The position numbers and the translations under genes were made by a program. Positions 26,211-35,904 of a stretch of DNA of 64,000 bases are shown here, one piece after another (position 1 is the stretch's first letter; the number at the start of each line of letters is the position of its first letter). Under the pieces are notes generated by a model that was not told the origin of the DNA, searched no databases, and saw only the letters and a list, made by a program, of their open reading frames with translations. Source of the stretch: Legionella sp. (GTDB lineage: Bacteria; Pseudomonadota; Gammaproteobacteria; Legionellales; Legionellaceae); contig JAOATK010000035.1 of the NCBI GenBank assembly GCA_030158115.1, forward strand, positions 1-64,000. Direction: 5' to 3'.

Positions 26211-27410
26211 TTAAGCAATTAATTGTTCCATAGAGAAAATAGGTAATAAGGTAGCCAAGACAATAAATAAAACAATAGCACCCATTAATAAAATAACCAA
26301 TGGTTCTAATAAAGTTAATGAGGTGTCAATTAATCGTTTTACCTCACTGTCTAAATGATTGGCAGCGCGTTCCATCATGGAAGATAATTGTCCACTTTTT
26401 TCGCCGCTAGCAATTAAATGGATAGCCATTGGGCTAATATAGCTCGTTTCTTTAAGTGCTTCACTAATGCTACCACCTTCTCTTACTTTAATTGTTGCTG
26501 TGTCAAAGGCTTGTCGCATAACAACGTTTGTTACCAGACTGCCGGCAACTCGCATGGTTTCAAGCACACTTACTCCGGCGGCGAAAAGAATACCAAAGGT
26601 ATGAATATAACGTGCCACATTAATGGTTTTAATTAAATAAGAAACAACTGGTAATTTAAGTAAGACACGATGCCAGGCGATTTTAACTTTTATATTATTT
26701 AGGCTTTTTTTAAAGGCTATTGATGCCAGAATCAAACTAGTCAACACAAATAAACCATAAGATTTTACGAAATGACTGATACTGATTAATATCTCGGTCA
26801 TTTCCGGTAATTTTTGGCCACTACTGATAAATACCTCAATAATTTTGGGAACAACAAAGCTTAATAAAAAAGAAATAATAGACACTGATACAAAAATCAT
26901 AATAGCCGGATAAATAAGCGCTTGTTGTATTTTTTGTTTTGTTAGTTGTTGATTCTCTGTGTAGTCAGCTAATTTTTCTAATACCACGTCGAGGTGTCCT
27001 GTTTGCTCACCTGAACCTACCGTAGCACGGTATAATTCAGGAAATGCATGAGGGTATTGGGACATGGCTTGTGCCAGACCATATCCTTCAAGCACTTTAG
27101 AGCGTACACCAATAATTAGTTCACGAACTTTATCTTTTTCAGTTTGTTCACTAACGCCACGTAGTGATTCTTCAACTGGAATTCCTGCTGCAAGTAGGGT
27201 CGCTAATTGGCGGGTGAGGAGTGCTAAATCAGCTGAGGATATTTTACCTTTGGTTCTGCCATTAGCACGTTGAGTTAATACCTGAACCTGTGTTGGAATT
27301 AGTCCTTGATCACGCAATAGCTGACGCGCATGGCGTTCTGTGTCAGCTTCCAGAATTCCTTTAGTGGTACTGCCATTTTTTTTTAGCGCTTGATATTGGA
27401 AGGCACCCAT
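26211..27410 (-). CDS. lspF: Type II secretion inner membrane platform protein F
   Basis: LspF/GspF is the polytopic inner membrane core of the type II secretion platform, working with the E ATPase and the L/M proteins, none of which are in this window. The 399-residue protein has the two repeated T2SF domains ([12 protein letters not shown], and [12 protein letters not shown] after the first membrane segment) and hydrophobic segments near residues 170-195, 220-240 and 370-390. It is the first gene of the lspFGHIJK operon and is divergent from glnA. Confidence 0.95.
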   Translation of the reverse strand: MGAFQYQALKKNGSTTKGILEADTERHARQLLRDQGLIPTQVQVLTQRANGRTKGKISSADLALLTRQLATLLAAGIPVEESLRGVSEQTEKDKVRELIIGVRSKVLEGYGLAQAMSQYPHAFPELYRATVGSGEQTGHLDVVLEKLADYTENQQLTKQKIQQALIYPAIMIFVSVSIISFLLSFVVPKIIEVFISSGQKLPEMTEILISISHFVKSYGLFVLTSLILASIAFKKSLNNIKVKIAWHRVLLKLPVVSYLIKTINVARYIHTFGILFAAGVSVLETMRVAGSLVTNVVMRQAFDTATIKVREGGSISEALKETSYISPMAIHLIASGEKSGQLSSMMERAANHLDSEVKRLIDTSLTLLEPLVILLMGAIVLFIVLATLLPIFSMEQLIA

Positions 27411-27512
27411 GATTTTTTTAGTTCATTTTTTCTTATAATTATAGAGTCTAATCTATTGGGTTTAATAAGTCACTTAAGGTACACTAATGCAAGATTATCC
27501 TGGAGATTGAGA

Positions 27513-28922
27513 ATGAGTCAAAATAAGATTTTTGAGCTAATTAAAGAACATGATGCTAAATTTGTTGATCTAAGATTTACAGACATTCGTGGAAAAGAAC
27601 AACATATTACAATTCCTGTTTCTTCTGTTGATGAGGATTTTATTGAAAATGGTAAAATGATAGATGGCTCCTCCTTTAAAGGATGGCAAAAGATTCATCA
27701 ATCAGATTTAGCATTATTACCTGATTTTGAGACGATTAAATTAGATCCTTTCTTTCAAGATAATACGTTATTTATACGGTGTGATGTTGTTGATCCTAAA
27801 ACAATGATGGGATATGAGCGCTGTCCCAGATCACTTGCCCAGCGAGCCGAAGCTTATTTACAATCTACCGGAATTGCAGACACAGTAAACTTTGGACCAG
27901 AGCCTGAGTTTTTTCTATTTGATAGCGTGCAATGGCACACCAGCATTTCAGGTTCTTTTTATAAAATTGATTCAGATGAAGCTGAATGGAATTCAGGCAA
28001 AGAAATGGAAGGGGGCAATATTGGCCATCGTCCATCATTAAAAGGGGGCTACTTCCCTGTACCGCCAGTCGATTCATCTCAGGACATTCGTTCGGCTATG
28101 TCTTTAACGCTTGAGTCTTTAGGCACTGTCGTGGAAGCACATCATCATGAAGTGGCTACCGCTAACCAATGTGAGCTTGCTACACGTTTTAACTCACTCA
28201 CGAAAAAAGCAGATGAAATACAAATTTTAAAATATGTGGTTCACAATGTGGCTCATAATTACGGAAAAACAGCAACGTTTATGCCTAAGCCTCTGGTAGG
28301 CGATAACGGAAGTGGTATGCATTGTCACCAATCCTTATCTAAAGATGGGGTGAATTTATTTGCAGGCGATCACTACGCAGGACTTTCTGAAACCGCACTG
28401 TATTATATTGGTGGGATTATTAAGCATGCGCGTGCGTTAAATGCATTTACTAACCCATCAACTAATAGCTATAAACGTTTGGTTCCAGGTTTTGAAGCGC
28501 CTGTATTATTGGCTTACTCAGCAAGAAATCGTTCTGCAGCAATTCGTATTCCACATGTTAATAATCCGAAAGCGCGTCGCATCGAAGTGCGTTTCCCTGA
28601 TCCCACAGCAAATCCTTATTTGGCGTTTGCTGCAATGATGATGGCAGGTTTGGATGGTATCCAAAAGAAAATTCATCCAGGTGAAGCAATGGATAAGGAT
28701 CTTTATGATTTACCACCAGAGGAATTAATTGATGTTCCTACTGTTTGTTCCTCTCTTGAGCAGGCTATGGAGCATTTAAGAATGGATCATGAGTTTTTGG
28801 TTCAGGGCGATGTGTTTAGCAGAGATTTTATTAATAACTACATTAGTATGAAAGAAGATGAAATCACTAAAATTAGAAGCTTAACGCATCCATATGAGTT
28901 TGAGCTGTATTATAGTTTGTAG
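27513..28922 (+). CDS. glnA: Glutamine synthetase, adenylylation-regulated
   Basis: GlnA converts glutamate and ammonia to glutamine. The 469-residue protein has exactly the E. coli length. Visible motifs are [20 protein letters not shown], the ATP/Glu site [10 protein letters not shown] and the NRSAAIRIP loop. Tyr398 ([11 protein letters not shown], counting Met) matches the adenylylated Tyr397 of E. coli, so control by GlnE, encoded at 32894-35614, is expected. The start is the ATG at 27513 behind GGAGATTGAG. A longer frame back to 27390 would overlap lspF. Confidence 0.96.
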   Translation: MSQNKIFELIKEHDAKFVDLRFTDIRGKEQHITIPVSSVDEDFIENGKMIDGSSFKGWQKIHQSDLALLPDFETIKLDPFFQDNTLFIRCDVVDPKTMMGYERCPRSLAQRAEAYLQSTGIADTVNFGPEPEFFLFDSVQWHTSISGSFYKIDSDEAEWNSGKEMEGGNIGHRPSLKGGYFPVPPVDSSQDIRSAMSLTLESLGTVVEAHHHEVATANQCELATRFNSLTKKADEIQILKYVVHNVAHNYGKTATFMPKPLVGDNGSGMHCHQSLSKDGVNLFAGDHYAGLSETALYYIGGIIKHARALNAFTNPSTNSYKRLVPGFEAPVLLAYSARNRSAAIRIPHVNNPKARRIEVRFPDPTANPYLAFAAMMMAGLDGIQKKIHPGEAMDKDLYDLPPEELIDVPTVCSSLEQAMEHLRMDHEFLVQGDVFSRDFINNYISMKEDEITKIRSLTHPYEFELYYSL

Positions 28923-28929
28923 AGTTTTA

Positions 28930-28956
28930 GCCTGGATGCAGCTATGTCATCCAGGC
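28930..28956. repeat. Family A palindrome after glnA
   Basis: GCCTGGATG and CATCCAGGC are 9-bp perfect arms around a 9-nt loop, eight bases after the glnA stop. A further CTGATTGCCGCATCCA fragment lies 20 nt downstream. It is placed to act as a terminator between convergent glnA and slt. Confidence 0.65.
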
Positions 28957-29007
28957 ATTTCACGTCACTGAGTTCCCTGATTGCCGCATCCACACGACGA
29001 TATGTGC

Positions 29008-30804
29008 TTAACCTTGGCTTTTCAAAGGTTTTAAAAAACCACTCAAATTTGGTTTTTGGTTCATGCGATATTGATAAACAATATAAAACGCCATGACATT
29101 TTTCAAATAATTACGGGTTTCCTGCCAAGGCAATGTTTCAATCCATACATCCATTTCTTTTGGTGGGTGGGTTCTAATCCAATGAACTACTTGCTTAGGG
29201 CCTGCATTATAGGCTGCGGCGATTAATATAGGATGGTTACTAAAACGTTTAGACAATTGTTTTAAATAGGCTACACCGATATTGATATTTTTCTCTGAAA
29301 GAAATAATTGATTTTTATGCGTATATGAAATCTTATCTGCTTTGGAAACTACGCTAGCAGTGTAAGGCATAACCTGCATTAATCCCCGTGCTCCGACAGA
29401 AGAGGTCGCATCAGCCTTAAAGCCGCTTTCCTGGCGAATAATGGCATAAATAAATTCAGGTTGAATGGTGTATTTTTTTGCATATTGCTGAATGGCTTCT
29501 TTGTAAGCCAGAGGAAATCTTAAGACGAGCTGGTTACTTAAAGTATCATTATTACTTAGGTAGACTGATTTGCCATGCCATTTAAGAGTAGAGTCAATCC
29601 AATAAACCAAGGCACTAGCTTCATCTTTAGGAAGTTCGCTGATAAAATCATTGAGTAGTCTAGATGCAGCTAAATCATTTTTGCTCGTATATAAGGATTT
29701 TACTTCGTCTATAATGCTTTGGTAGGGTTTTAATACCTGCAAATTATAGGTGGGAATTTCATTAGCAAAGTTAGGTTTTTGCTTCAAGCGTAAACTAGCA
29801 AGAAAACCATAATATTGTCTGCTTTTTGCCAAAGGTTCATACACGGCATTTGCTTCAGCCTGTTTGCCTTGAGCTTCTAGAGAACGAGCGAGCCAATACT
29901 GCCAGCAAGGTGTATCCTTATTTTTAGCATCATTAATTAATAGAGTAACCTGCTTCCAATTTTGATGTTTTAATGCAAAGCGTATTTGCCAATCTAATAA
30001 GAGATCGTTGTAATATCGAGGTTTTACTTTAGCAAACCAAGTTAGTGTGTCCTCATTATTTCGTACGGCTTTATACAGAGCTACATGGGCTAAAAAATCT
30101 TGTTGTTGGGCCTGATTTAAGATTTTTTTAGTTTTATCTAGTTGCCAGATCTCCAATGCTTTATCCATATTGGTTGATACCATTCGTTTCAGACCATACA
30201 AATAAAATTCATCATTTAAGCCCCCAGGACTTAATTTGGTGATAGCACTTGGTTTTTGATAAACCATTTCTAATATTTTTGCTTCTTGCAGGCGGGGTGT
30301 TTTATATTGCTTTAGGAGATAGCGAGCTAGTTGAATATTTTGTTTATTCAGCGCTAGTGCTAATCGTTGCGTGATTAAATTTGGGTTGAAATGATCGTCT
30401 TTCATCATCATATCAAACAATTTATTGCAGGCTGGCGGGCGGGAATCGCCGGTGAGCCATAATGCAGTAGACTCTGCAAGGGCAGTCGCCTGATTGCCTA
30501 AATTGTATTTTGCAATTTTTTCATAACAAACTAGGTTGATGTCATTGGTTGGTTGATAATATTGAGTGTAAGCGTCCCATTTATTGGTCCTAGCTAATTC
30601 ATAAAGCCATTTATCTCGTACTTTGTTAGAAAGTGGTGTTGTTCCGCTAATAAATTCAATAAATCGTGAGCTAGGTGTTGTGATAGGGATGTTTTTATAT
30701 AAAGTGGTATAGGTATTAAATCGCTCCATGTATTCTTGTCCAGAAAGTGCAAGACACAGATTCGAGCCGATAAGCCCACATAATAATAGAATCAGTTTAT
30801 TCAT
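29008..30804 (-). CDS. slt: Soluble lytic murein transglycosylase
   Basis: A 598-residue Slt70-type enzyme of the periplasm that cleaves glycan strands exolytically. After a signal peptide (MNKLILLLCGLIGSNLCLALS) comes a long helical superhelix (residues about 25-430) with TPR-like pairs. The C-terminal lysozyme-like domain holds the catalytic Glu in IRQESGFKADATSSVGARG, then GLMQVMP and AAYNAGPKQV. The start overlaps rpe by ATGA. Slt70 of E. coli is 645 residues, so the length is close. Confidence 0.94.
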   Translation of the reverse strand: MNKLILLLCGLIGSNLCLALSGQEYMERFNTYTTLYKNIPITTPSSRFIEFISGTTPLSNKVRDKWLYELARTNKWDAYTQYYQPTNDINLVCYEKIAKYNLGNQATALAESTALWLTGDSRPPACNKLFDMMMKDDHFNPNLITQRLALALNKQNIQLARYLLKQYKTPRLQEAKILEMVYQKPSAITKLSPGGLNDEFYLYGLKRMVSTNMDKALEIWQLDKTKKILNQAQQQDFLAHVALYKAVRNNEDTLTWFAKVKPRYYNDLLLDWQIRFALKHQNWKQVTLLINDAKNKDTPCWQYWLARSLEAQGKQAEANAVYEPLAKSRQYYGFLASLRLKQKPNFANEIPTYNLQVLKPYQSIIDEVKSLYTSKNDLAASRLLNDFISELPKDEASALVYWIDSTLKWHGKSVYLSNNDTLSNQLVLRFPLAYKEAIQQYAKKYTIQPEFIYAIIRQESGFKADATSSVGARGLMQVMPYTASVVSKADKISYTHKNQLFLSEKNINIGVAYLKQLSKRFSNHPILIAAAYNAGPKQVVHWIRTHPPKEMDVWIETLPWQETRNYLKNVMAFYIVYQYRMNQKPNLSGFLKPLKSQG

Positions 30805-31475
30805 AACTCTCTTGGTAAGTATTCAATGTTAGTTAATTGGGAACGCATGGCATTTATTGTTTCTTGATAATTGTCACTGTTGAATACAGCAGAGCCTGCA
30901 ACAAATTGATTGGCACCAGCACGTGCTAAGGTGGCAATATTTTTTATTGTAACTCCACCATCTACACAAATATCTAATTTTGGGTGAAGATTGCGAATGA
31001 GTGTTATTTTTTTGATGATTTCTGGAATAAGCTTTTGCCCTCCAAACCCAGGATTGACTGTCATTACTAAAACAAAATCCAGCTTATGAGCACACCAGGT
31101 GAGGCTGTCAATGGAGGTCGTTGGATTTAATACCAAGCCGGCTTCACAGCCTAAATCTTTAATGAGTTGAATGCTGCGATCCATATGGATAGTTGCATCG
31201 GGATGGATACTGATACGCTTTGCTCCTGCTTTTGCAAACGATTCAATTAGCGCATCTACAGGCTTCACCATCAAATGCACATCAATAGGTAACTGAGGGA
31301 ATCGTTTCATGAGTGCTTCACAAAAAGCAGGGCCAAATGTTAAATTGGGCACGTAATGATTGTCCATCACATCAAAATGAATAAAATCTGCCCCTGCTTG
31401 CATCACTGCATCTACTTCGTCTCCAATGCGTGTCAGATCGGCGGAAAGCATGGAGGGTAGAATTTGATAGGTCAT
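30801..31475 (-). CDS. rpe: Ribulose-phosphate 3-epimerase
   Basis: Rpe interconverts ribulose 5-phosphate and xylulose 5-phosphate in the pentose phosphate pathway. It is a 224-residue TIM barrel with LPSMLSADLTRIGDEV, the metal ligands in FIHFDVMDNHYVPN and VDVHLMV-type IDVHLMV, VNPGFGGQK and VDGGV. The start is placed at the ATG at 31475. A TTG three codons upstream is the only alternative, and neither has a strong ribosome-binding site. It is translationally coupled to slt. Confidence 0.94.
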   Translation of the reverse strand: MTYQILPSMLSADLTRIGDEVDAVMQAGADFIHFDVMDNHYVPNLTFGPAFCEALMKRFPQLPIDVHLMVKPVDALIESFAKAGAKRISIHPDATIHMDRSIQLIKDLGCEAGLVLNPTTSIDSLTWCAHKLDFVLVMTVNPGFGGQKLIPEIIKKITLIRNLHPKLDICVDGGVTIKNIATLARAGANQFVAGSAVFNSDNYQETINAMRSQLTNIEYLPREL

Positions 31476-31695
31476 ATTATGCAATGTTTAATAGAAAAGA
31501 TGATATATATCATATGCTGTTCGAGGGAAACATTCTATACCCATCATTAGAGATTAAAATCTTCTAATGACCAGTGAAACCGAACCTGGAAAATTTGATC
31601 AAAATATGGGATAATATCCCTTGGTTTCTGCTTTTGTAATATTGCCTGTGATGCAAAGATTACAATACCTAATGATGCTTTTTAGGGAGAGTTAT

Positions 31696-31962
31696 ATGAG
31701 TCAAAATTGGCCTACCAAAGACAAAGACCTCCAAATGGCACGTGTTATTATGGAGCAATATGCCCATGAACGCGATAGGGACGCTTTGGGGTTGTTTGAA
31801 ATTGAAGTCGATAAATTTGAAAAGCGGATGAATTTTTGTTTAGCCGGTTGGGTTGTTCTTTTGGCCAAACATTTTAACTCACAGTACGGAGCGAATCAGG
31901 GTGGTTTTATCACTCGACAAGTGATCACAAGCTGTATTACGCAGGGTCAAACCTTGCACTAA
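31696..31962 (+). CDS. Small hypothetical protein
   Basis: An 88-residue protein that I do not recognise. It is helical and charged at the N-terminus (DKDLQMARVIMEQYAHERDRD) with one moderately hydrophobic stretch (FCLAGWVVLLAKHF, about residues 52-65) that is too short to be a confident membrane segment. The start is the ATG at 31696 behind GGGAGAG. A frame from 31621 lacks such a site. It is a single gene between divergent rpe and a convergent binding-protein gene. Confidence 0.65.
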   Translation: MSQNWPTKDKDLQMARVIMEQYAHERDRDALGLFEIEVDKFEKRMNFCLAGWVVLLAKHFNSQYGANQGGFITRQVITSCITQGQTLH

Positions 31963-31990
31963 CTTAAATAGCCTCAGGGCTATTTAAGTT
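31961..31990. terminator. Perfect hairpin between convergent genes
   Basis: AACTTAAATAGCC and its complement form perfect 13-bp arms around TCAG. The left arm overlaps the stop of the 88-residue gene. It probably ends transcription of that gene and of the binding-protein gene that comes from the other side. Confidence 0.65.
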
Positions 31991-32047
31991 AAGGAAATAG
32001 GTTTAATGGCAGAGGTGTATAACCTGTGAGAGGCTCTTACCAGAAAA

Positions 32048-32794
32048 TTAAAAATCCATGAAATATTGGTTGTAATTTTTCTGATAGTCTTCGGATTTTT
32101 GATATTGCTGTAAAGCATTGTTTACTGCTTGTAATAACACAGGATTATTAATATTTACTGCAATCCCTAAACCATAACCATAGGGTAAAGAAGGGCCTAA
32201 TAATTTGAACGCATCTTGTGTGTTCGACGCCCAATAAATGGCTGTTGGGTTATCCAATAAAACAGTATCAACCTCATCATTATATAATCCATTGATCTCA
32301 TCATTAACGCTGGGATATAGTTTTACCACCGAATTGTTAACATTAAGGCTATTTAGCTGGTCTTGCAGTATGGAGCCACTTTCAATCCCAATGCGTTTAC
32401 CTTTTAGAATGTTAAGACTAAAGTGCTCTTTTGCTAGTGTCGGCTTGGTTAAAAAACGAGAATTACTTACTAAATATGGCATACTAAAGCTGACTATTTT
32501 TGAACGATCAGGAGTTATAGTGATTGAACCGACAGCAAGATCAATTTGTTTGTTAATGATAGCATCAAAGAATTGATCAAAGCGCATGACTTGGTAGGTA
32601 CAGGTGCGTTGCATCATTTTACAGATTTTATTCATCATGTCGATATCAAAACCATAGAGCTGCTGCTTAGAGCCTTGCATTACGAAAGGAGGGTTAAAGT
32701 TCTCTATGCCAATCTTTAATGAAGGTAACTCTGCTGCAAATACAATTGATGTGAAACAGATACTTACAAGAAGTGCACGACGTATAAAATTCAT
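32048..32794 (-). CDS. Periplasmic amino acid-binding protein (ABC transporter type)
   Basis: A 248-residue family 3 solute-binding protein. The signal peptide is MNFIRRALLVSICFTSIVFA. The core motifs are LKIGIENFNPPF, the signature GFDIDMMNKICKMM, DLAVGSITITPDRSKIVSFS, GKRIGIESGS and LGIAVN. The arginine in TPDRS and the acidic residues suggest a basic or polar amino acid as ligand, possibly arginine (ArtJ-like). No permease or ATPase genes are adjacent, so its transporter must be encoded elsewhere. Confidence 0.88.
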   Translation of the reverse strand: MNFIRRALLVSICFTSIVFAAELPSLKIGIENFNPPFVMQGSKQQLYGFDIDMMNKICKMMQRTCTYQVMRFDQFFDAIINKQIDLAVGSITITPDRSKIVSFSMPYLVSNSRFLTKPTLAKEHFSLNILKGKRIGIESGSILQDQLNSLNVNNSVVKLYPSVNDEINGLYNDEVDTVLLDNPTAIYWASNTQDAFKLLGPSLPYGYGLGIAVNINNPVLLQAVNNALQQYQKSEDYQKNYNQYFMDF

Positions 32795-32893
32795 TTTAAT
32801 TTCACAGAATAATGGTTGATTTTTATAGCTTATAACGAGAGTATAAGTTTGGGAATCAAAATTTCATGTATTTGTAAAATAATAAAAAAATTT

Positions 32894-35614
32894 ATGTCAA
32901 ACATATTAATGCAATCCAAATCTTGGTTTATTGAAAAGCATCAGGCTGAGTTAGATCATCCATTAAAGGATACCGTTAAAAAACTACTTATTGTAAGTGA
33001 TTATGCTTGTAAGTATGTTCATTTATTAAAGACACTTCTAATTCAAGACGCTTGCAATAACCCCTTATCGAGAAAAGAGTATTTTAATGCATTAAACAAA
33101 GTACCTAATACCTTGCCTCCTATTACTTATGCACAAGGATTACGCCAATTTCGACATACTCACTTTTTGCGCTTGTTACTTCTTGAGCTCTCAGGTGTTA
33201 TTGGTACTCAAGAGGTAATGAATGCTTGGTCTGATTGTGCGGATGCCTTGATTTTACATGCTTTGACTTACTGCAGTAAGGAGTTATCTGCTCGTTATGG
33301 CATTCCTCGTAATGCAGAGGGTAATGAGGTTTTTTTATCAACACTTGCCATGGGAAAATTAGGCGGCAGAGAGCTTAATTATTCTTCTGATATTGATCTC
33401 ATTTTTGCCTACACTAGTGAAGGGAAAACGGATGGTGAGGAGAGTCTTGATAATCAACATTATTTTAGCAAAATGGTGCAGCAGTTTACCCAATTATTAC
33501 AAAATGTTACTCCAGATGGTTTTGTTTTTCGTGTTGATTTAAGGTTGCGTCCAAATGGTGAAAGTGGACCCTTAGTTTCCAGTTTAGCGGCCATGGAAAA
33601 TTATTATCAAGAGCAAGGAAGAGATTGGGAACGTTATGCAATGGTCAAGGCGCGCGTCATCGAGGAGTGTCTTGATGTAACACCTGCATGGTTTGAGCGT
33701 TTGATCATTCCTTTTGTTTATCGTCGGTATGTAGATTTTAGTGTCATTGAATCATTGCGCAGTATGAAGGCCATGATTGAACGTGAGGTTCATTTGAATC
33801 CGCGTTTGGATGATATTAAGCGGGGAAAAGGGGGGATTCGCGAAGTTGAATTTATTATTCAGAATTTTCAATTAATTCGTGGAGGGCGTCTTCCGCAATT
33901 GCAAAAACAAAATGCTTTGGCGGCACTTGCTGTATTAAAACAAGAAGAATTATTGCAGCATTGTGATGCCTTAAAACAGGCTTACTTATTTTTGCGTCAG
34001 CTTGAAAACGTATTACAAAGTTTAAATGATCAGCAAACACACTCTTTACCCGATGATTTGATGAAGCAAGCACAGATTCTTTTGGCAGTTGGTTATGATT
34101 CTTGGGATGATTTATTAGTTAAATTGCATCAATACCAACGCATAATTAGTTATGCCTTTCATTCGGTGCTGGGTAAAGTTGATCCTTATGAAGATGAGAA
34201 AAGAGTGTTGGTTAATCAATTAGCAAGTCTCTGGCAAGGACATGTTGAAACTAACATGGCGATTAATTTATTAGCCAGCTTAGGGTATACCAATGCTGAA
34301 CATTGCTATCAAATAATTTATGCATTTCGCCATGGCCCACGATGTCGGCGCCTACCTCAAGGTGCACGTATGCGCTTAGACCGGTTCATGGTTTTGTTAT
34401 TATCTGAATTAACTCAGGTCAAAAAAACCGATGAGATTTTATTACACGTTTTGCATTTATTAGAAAAAATAGTGGGACGAAGTGCTTATTTAGCCTTACT
34501 CACTGAAAATCCACAGGTGCTTACCGAGCTGCTTTTTTGGTTTGCCCATAGTCCTTTCATTACTTCTTTGCTTGTCAACCAACCTTTTTTATTGGAGGTT
34601 TTGTTAGATCAAGATCAGGATTGGCGACCAAAATCTCGGCAACAATTAGAAACTCAATTATTGGAAAAATTAGCTTATCATCCTGATGTAGAGGCTGAGG
34701 AAGAAATACTTCGCCAATTTAAATTAATTAATTGGTTAATGGCTGCTCGCGCAGAACTTTATGGAGTGTGCACTGCGGTGCGTATTGGAAAATTTTTGGC
34801 TGACGTAACCCAAGTGATAGTGTCACAGGTATTAGTTATAGCGCAAAAGCAATTGTCTTTGCGCCATCCAGAAATGGAACGAATTAATACTCGTTTCGCC
34901 ATCATTGCTTATGGGAAATTAGGTAGTCGCGAGATGAATTATGCTTCGGATTTGGATTTGGTGTTTTTACACACAGCACCACCTCAAGATGAGATACTTG
35001 TAACTCGATTAACGCAAAAAATACTTCATATGTTAACGACTCGATCACAATCTGGCGTTTTATACGCAGTAGATACCAGATTGCGTCCCTCAGGTGCCGC
35101 GGGTTTGTTAGTAAGTCATTTGGATGCTTTTATTGCTTATCAAAAAAATCAAGCATGGACTTGGGAGCATCAGGCTTTATTAAAGGCACGTATTGTTGCT
35201 GGGAGCCAGGCTATCCGCCATCGTTTTTTAAGGTTAAAAAAAGAGGTCTTATTGCTGCCTAGAGAGAGGCTGATTTTGCAACAGGATATTCTAAATATGC
35301 GTGCTAAGATTGCACAACATCAAGACACTAAATTTTTAAAAAATGTTGTTAGTGGCCTATGGGATTTAGAGTTTTTAGTCCAGTTTTTGGTGATTGATTT
35401 AGGTCATGCCTCTGTCGCTCAATACACCGATACTTTGAGCCAGCTCCAATATTTATTCACGGCAACTATTTTGAATAAAGAACAGGTTAGTATTCTAAAA
35501 AAAGCATATAAACTTTATCATCATTTATTACATCATTATTTATTGCGTCCGGAAGAGGTGGATGTGGAAGGCATAAAAAAGGATGTTTTACTTGTTTCTC
35601 AACATTTCATATAG
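32894..35614 (+). CDS. glnE: Glutamine synthetase adenylyltransferase/deadenylylase
   Basis: GlnE adds and removes AMP on the regulatory tyrosine of GlnA, directed by PII. The 906-residue protein contains two nucleotidyltransferase domains with the GxxGxxE/DxD pattern: GKLGGRELNYSSDIDLIF (N-terminal, deadenylylase) and GKLGSREMNYASDLDLVF (C-terminal, adenylylase), each followed by RLRPSG or LRLRPNGESG. E. coli GlnE is 946 residues. I put the start at the ATG at 32894; the longer frame from 32816 has a non-typical N-terminus. Neither start has a clear ribosome-binding site. Confidence 0.95.
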   Translation: MSNILMQSKSWFIEKHQAELDHPLKDTVKKLLIVSDYACKYVHLLKTLLIQDACNNPLSRKEYFNALNKVPNTLPPITYAQGLRQFRHTHFLRLLLLELSGVIGTQEVMNAWSDCADALILHALTYCSKELSARYGIPRNAEGNEVFLSTLAMGKLGGRELNYSSDIDLIFAYTSEGKTDGEESLDNQHYFSKMVQQFTQLLQNVTPDGFVFRVDLRLRPNGESGPLVSSLAAMENYYQEQGRDWERYAMVKARVIEECLDVTPAWFERLIIPFVYRRYVDFSVIESLRSMKAMIEREVHLNPRLDDIKRGKGGIREVEFIIQNFQLIRGGRLPQLQKQNALAALAVLKQEELLQHCDALKQAYLFLRQLENVLQSLNDQQTHSLPDDLMKQAQILLAVGYDSWDDLLVKLHQYQRIISYAFHSVLGKVDPYEDEKRVLVNQLASLWQGHVETNMAINLLASLGYTNAEHCYQIIYAFRHGPRCRRLPQGARMRLDRFMVLLLSELTQVKKTDEILLHVLHLLEKIVGRSAYLALLTENPQVLTELLFWFAHSPFITSLLVNQPFLLEVLLDQDQDWRPKSRQQLETQLLEKLAYHPDVEAEEEILRQFKLINWLMAARAELYGVCTAVRIGKFLADVTQVIVSQVLVIAQKQLSLRHPEMERINTRFAIIAYGKLGSREMNYASDLDLVFLHTAPPQDEILVTRLTQKILHMLTTRSQSGVLYAVDTRLRPSGAAGLLVSHLDAFIAYQKNQAWTWEHQALLKARIVAGSQAIRHRFLRLKKEVLLLPRERLILQQDILNMRAKIAQHQDTKFLKNVVSGLWDLEFLVQFLVIDLGHASVAQYTDTLSQLQYLFTATILNKEQVSILKKAYKLYHHLLHHYLLRPEEVDVEGIKKDVLLVSQHFI

Positions 35615-35619
35615 AGATA

Positions 35620-35656
35620 GATTCCACGCCATAAGCTTAATTTATGGCGTGGAATC
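35620..35656. terminator. Perfect 15-bp hairpin between glnE and the next gene
   Basis: GATTCCACGCCATAA pairs with its exact complement across a 7-nt loop. It is followed by CCAGGCTAC, the end of a family A element. It lies between convergent genes, so a bidirectional stop is likely. Confidence 0.65.
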
Positions 35657-35660
35657 CAGG

Positions 35661-35888
35661 CTACATGTCTTTACGTAACTGCTGCAGACGATCAATCATT
35701 ACTGTCAGTGCTTCTAATTCTGTTTTGTACACATCCTCATAGGCCACGTGAAAGGTATTAAAGTCATCCTCACATTCTACATGTTCTTCCATCAATTCTG
35801 TGATGGTTTGTTTGGATAATAAATAGAAATCATTTTCGACTTCAAAACTGATAATCCATACTTCTTCGCCAATTTTTAAATCAGTCAT
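35661..35888 (-). CDS. Small acidic hypothetical protein
   Basis: A 75-residue protein, acidic (about 20 Asp/Glu), with no signal peptide or membrane segment. It begins MTDLKIGEEVWIISFEV, a beta-rich start, and ends in a helical ELEALTVMIDRLQQLRKDM. I do not recognise the family. It lies 16 bp downstream of rimO on the same strand, so it is probably co-transcribed with it. Confidence 0.7.
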   Translation of the reverse strand: MTDLKIGEEVWIISFEVENDFYLLSKQTITELMEEHVECEDDFNTFHVAYEDVYKTELEALTVMIDRLQQLRKDM

Positions 35889-35904
35889 ACATTACCTTTG
35901 TAAG

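Noticed and set aside
25748..27410. A possible insertion or rearrangement in the lsp operon
   Set aside because: Gene order, overlaps and lengths are normal from lspF to lspK. The only oddity is the LspH leader.
32816..32893. A longer GlnE start at 32816
   Set aside because: The extra 26 residues are atypical for GlnE and have no ribosome-binding site. The ATG at 32894 gives a family-like start, though its own ribosome-binding site is also weak.
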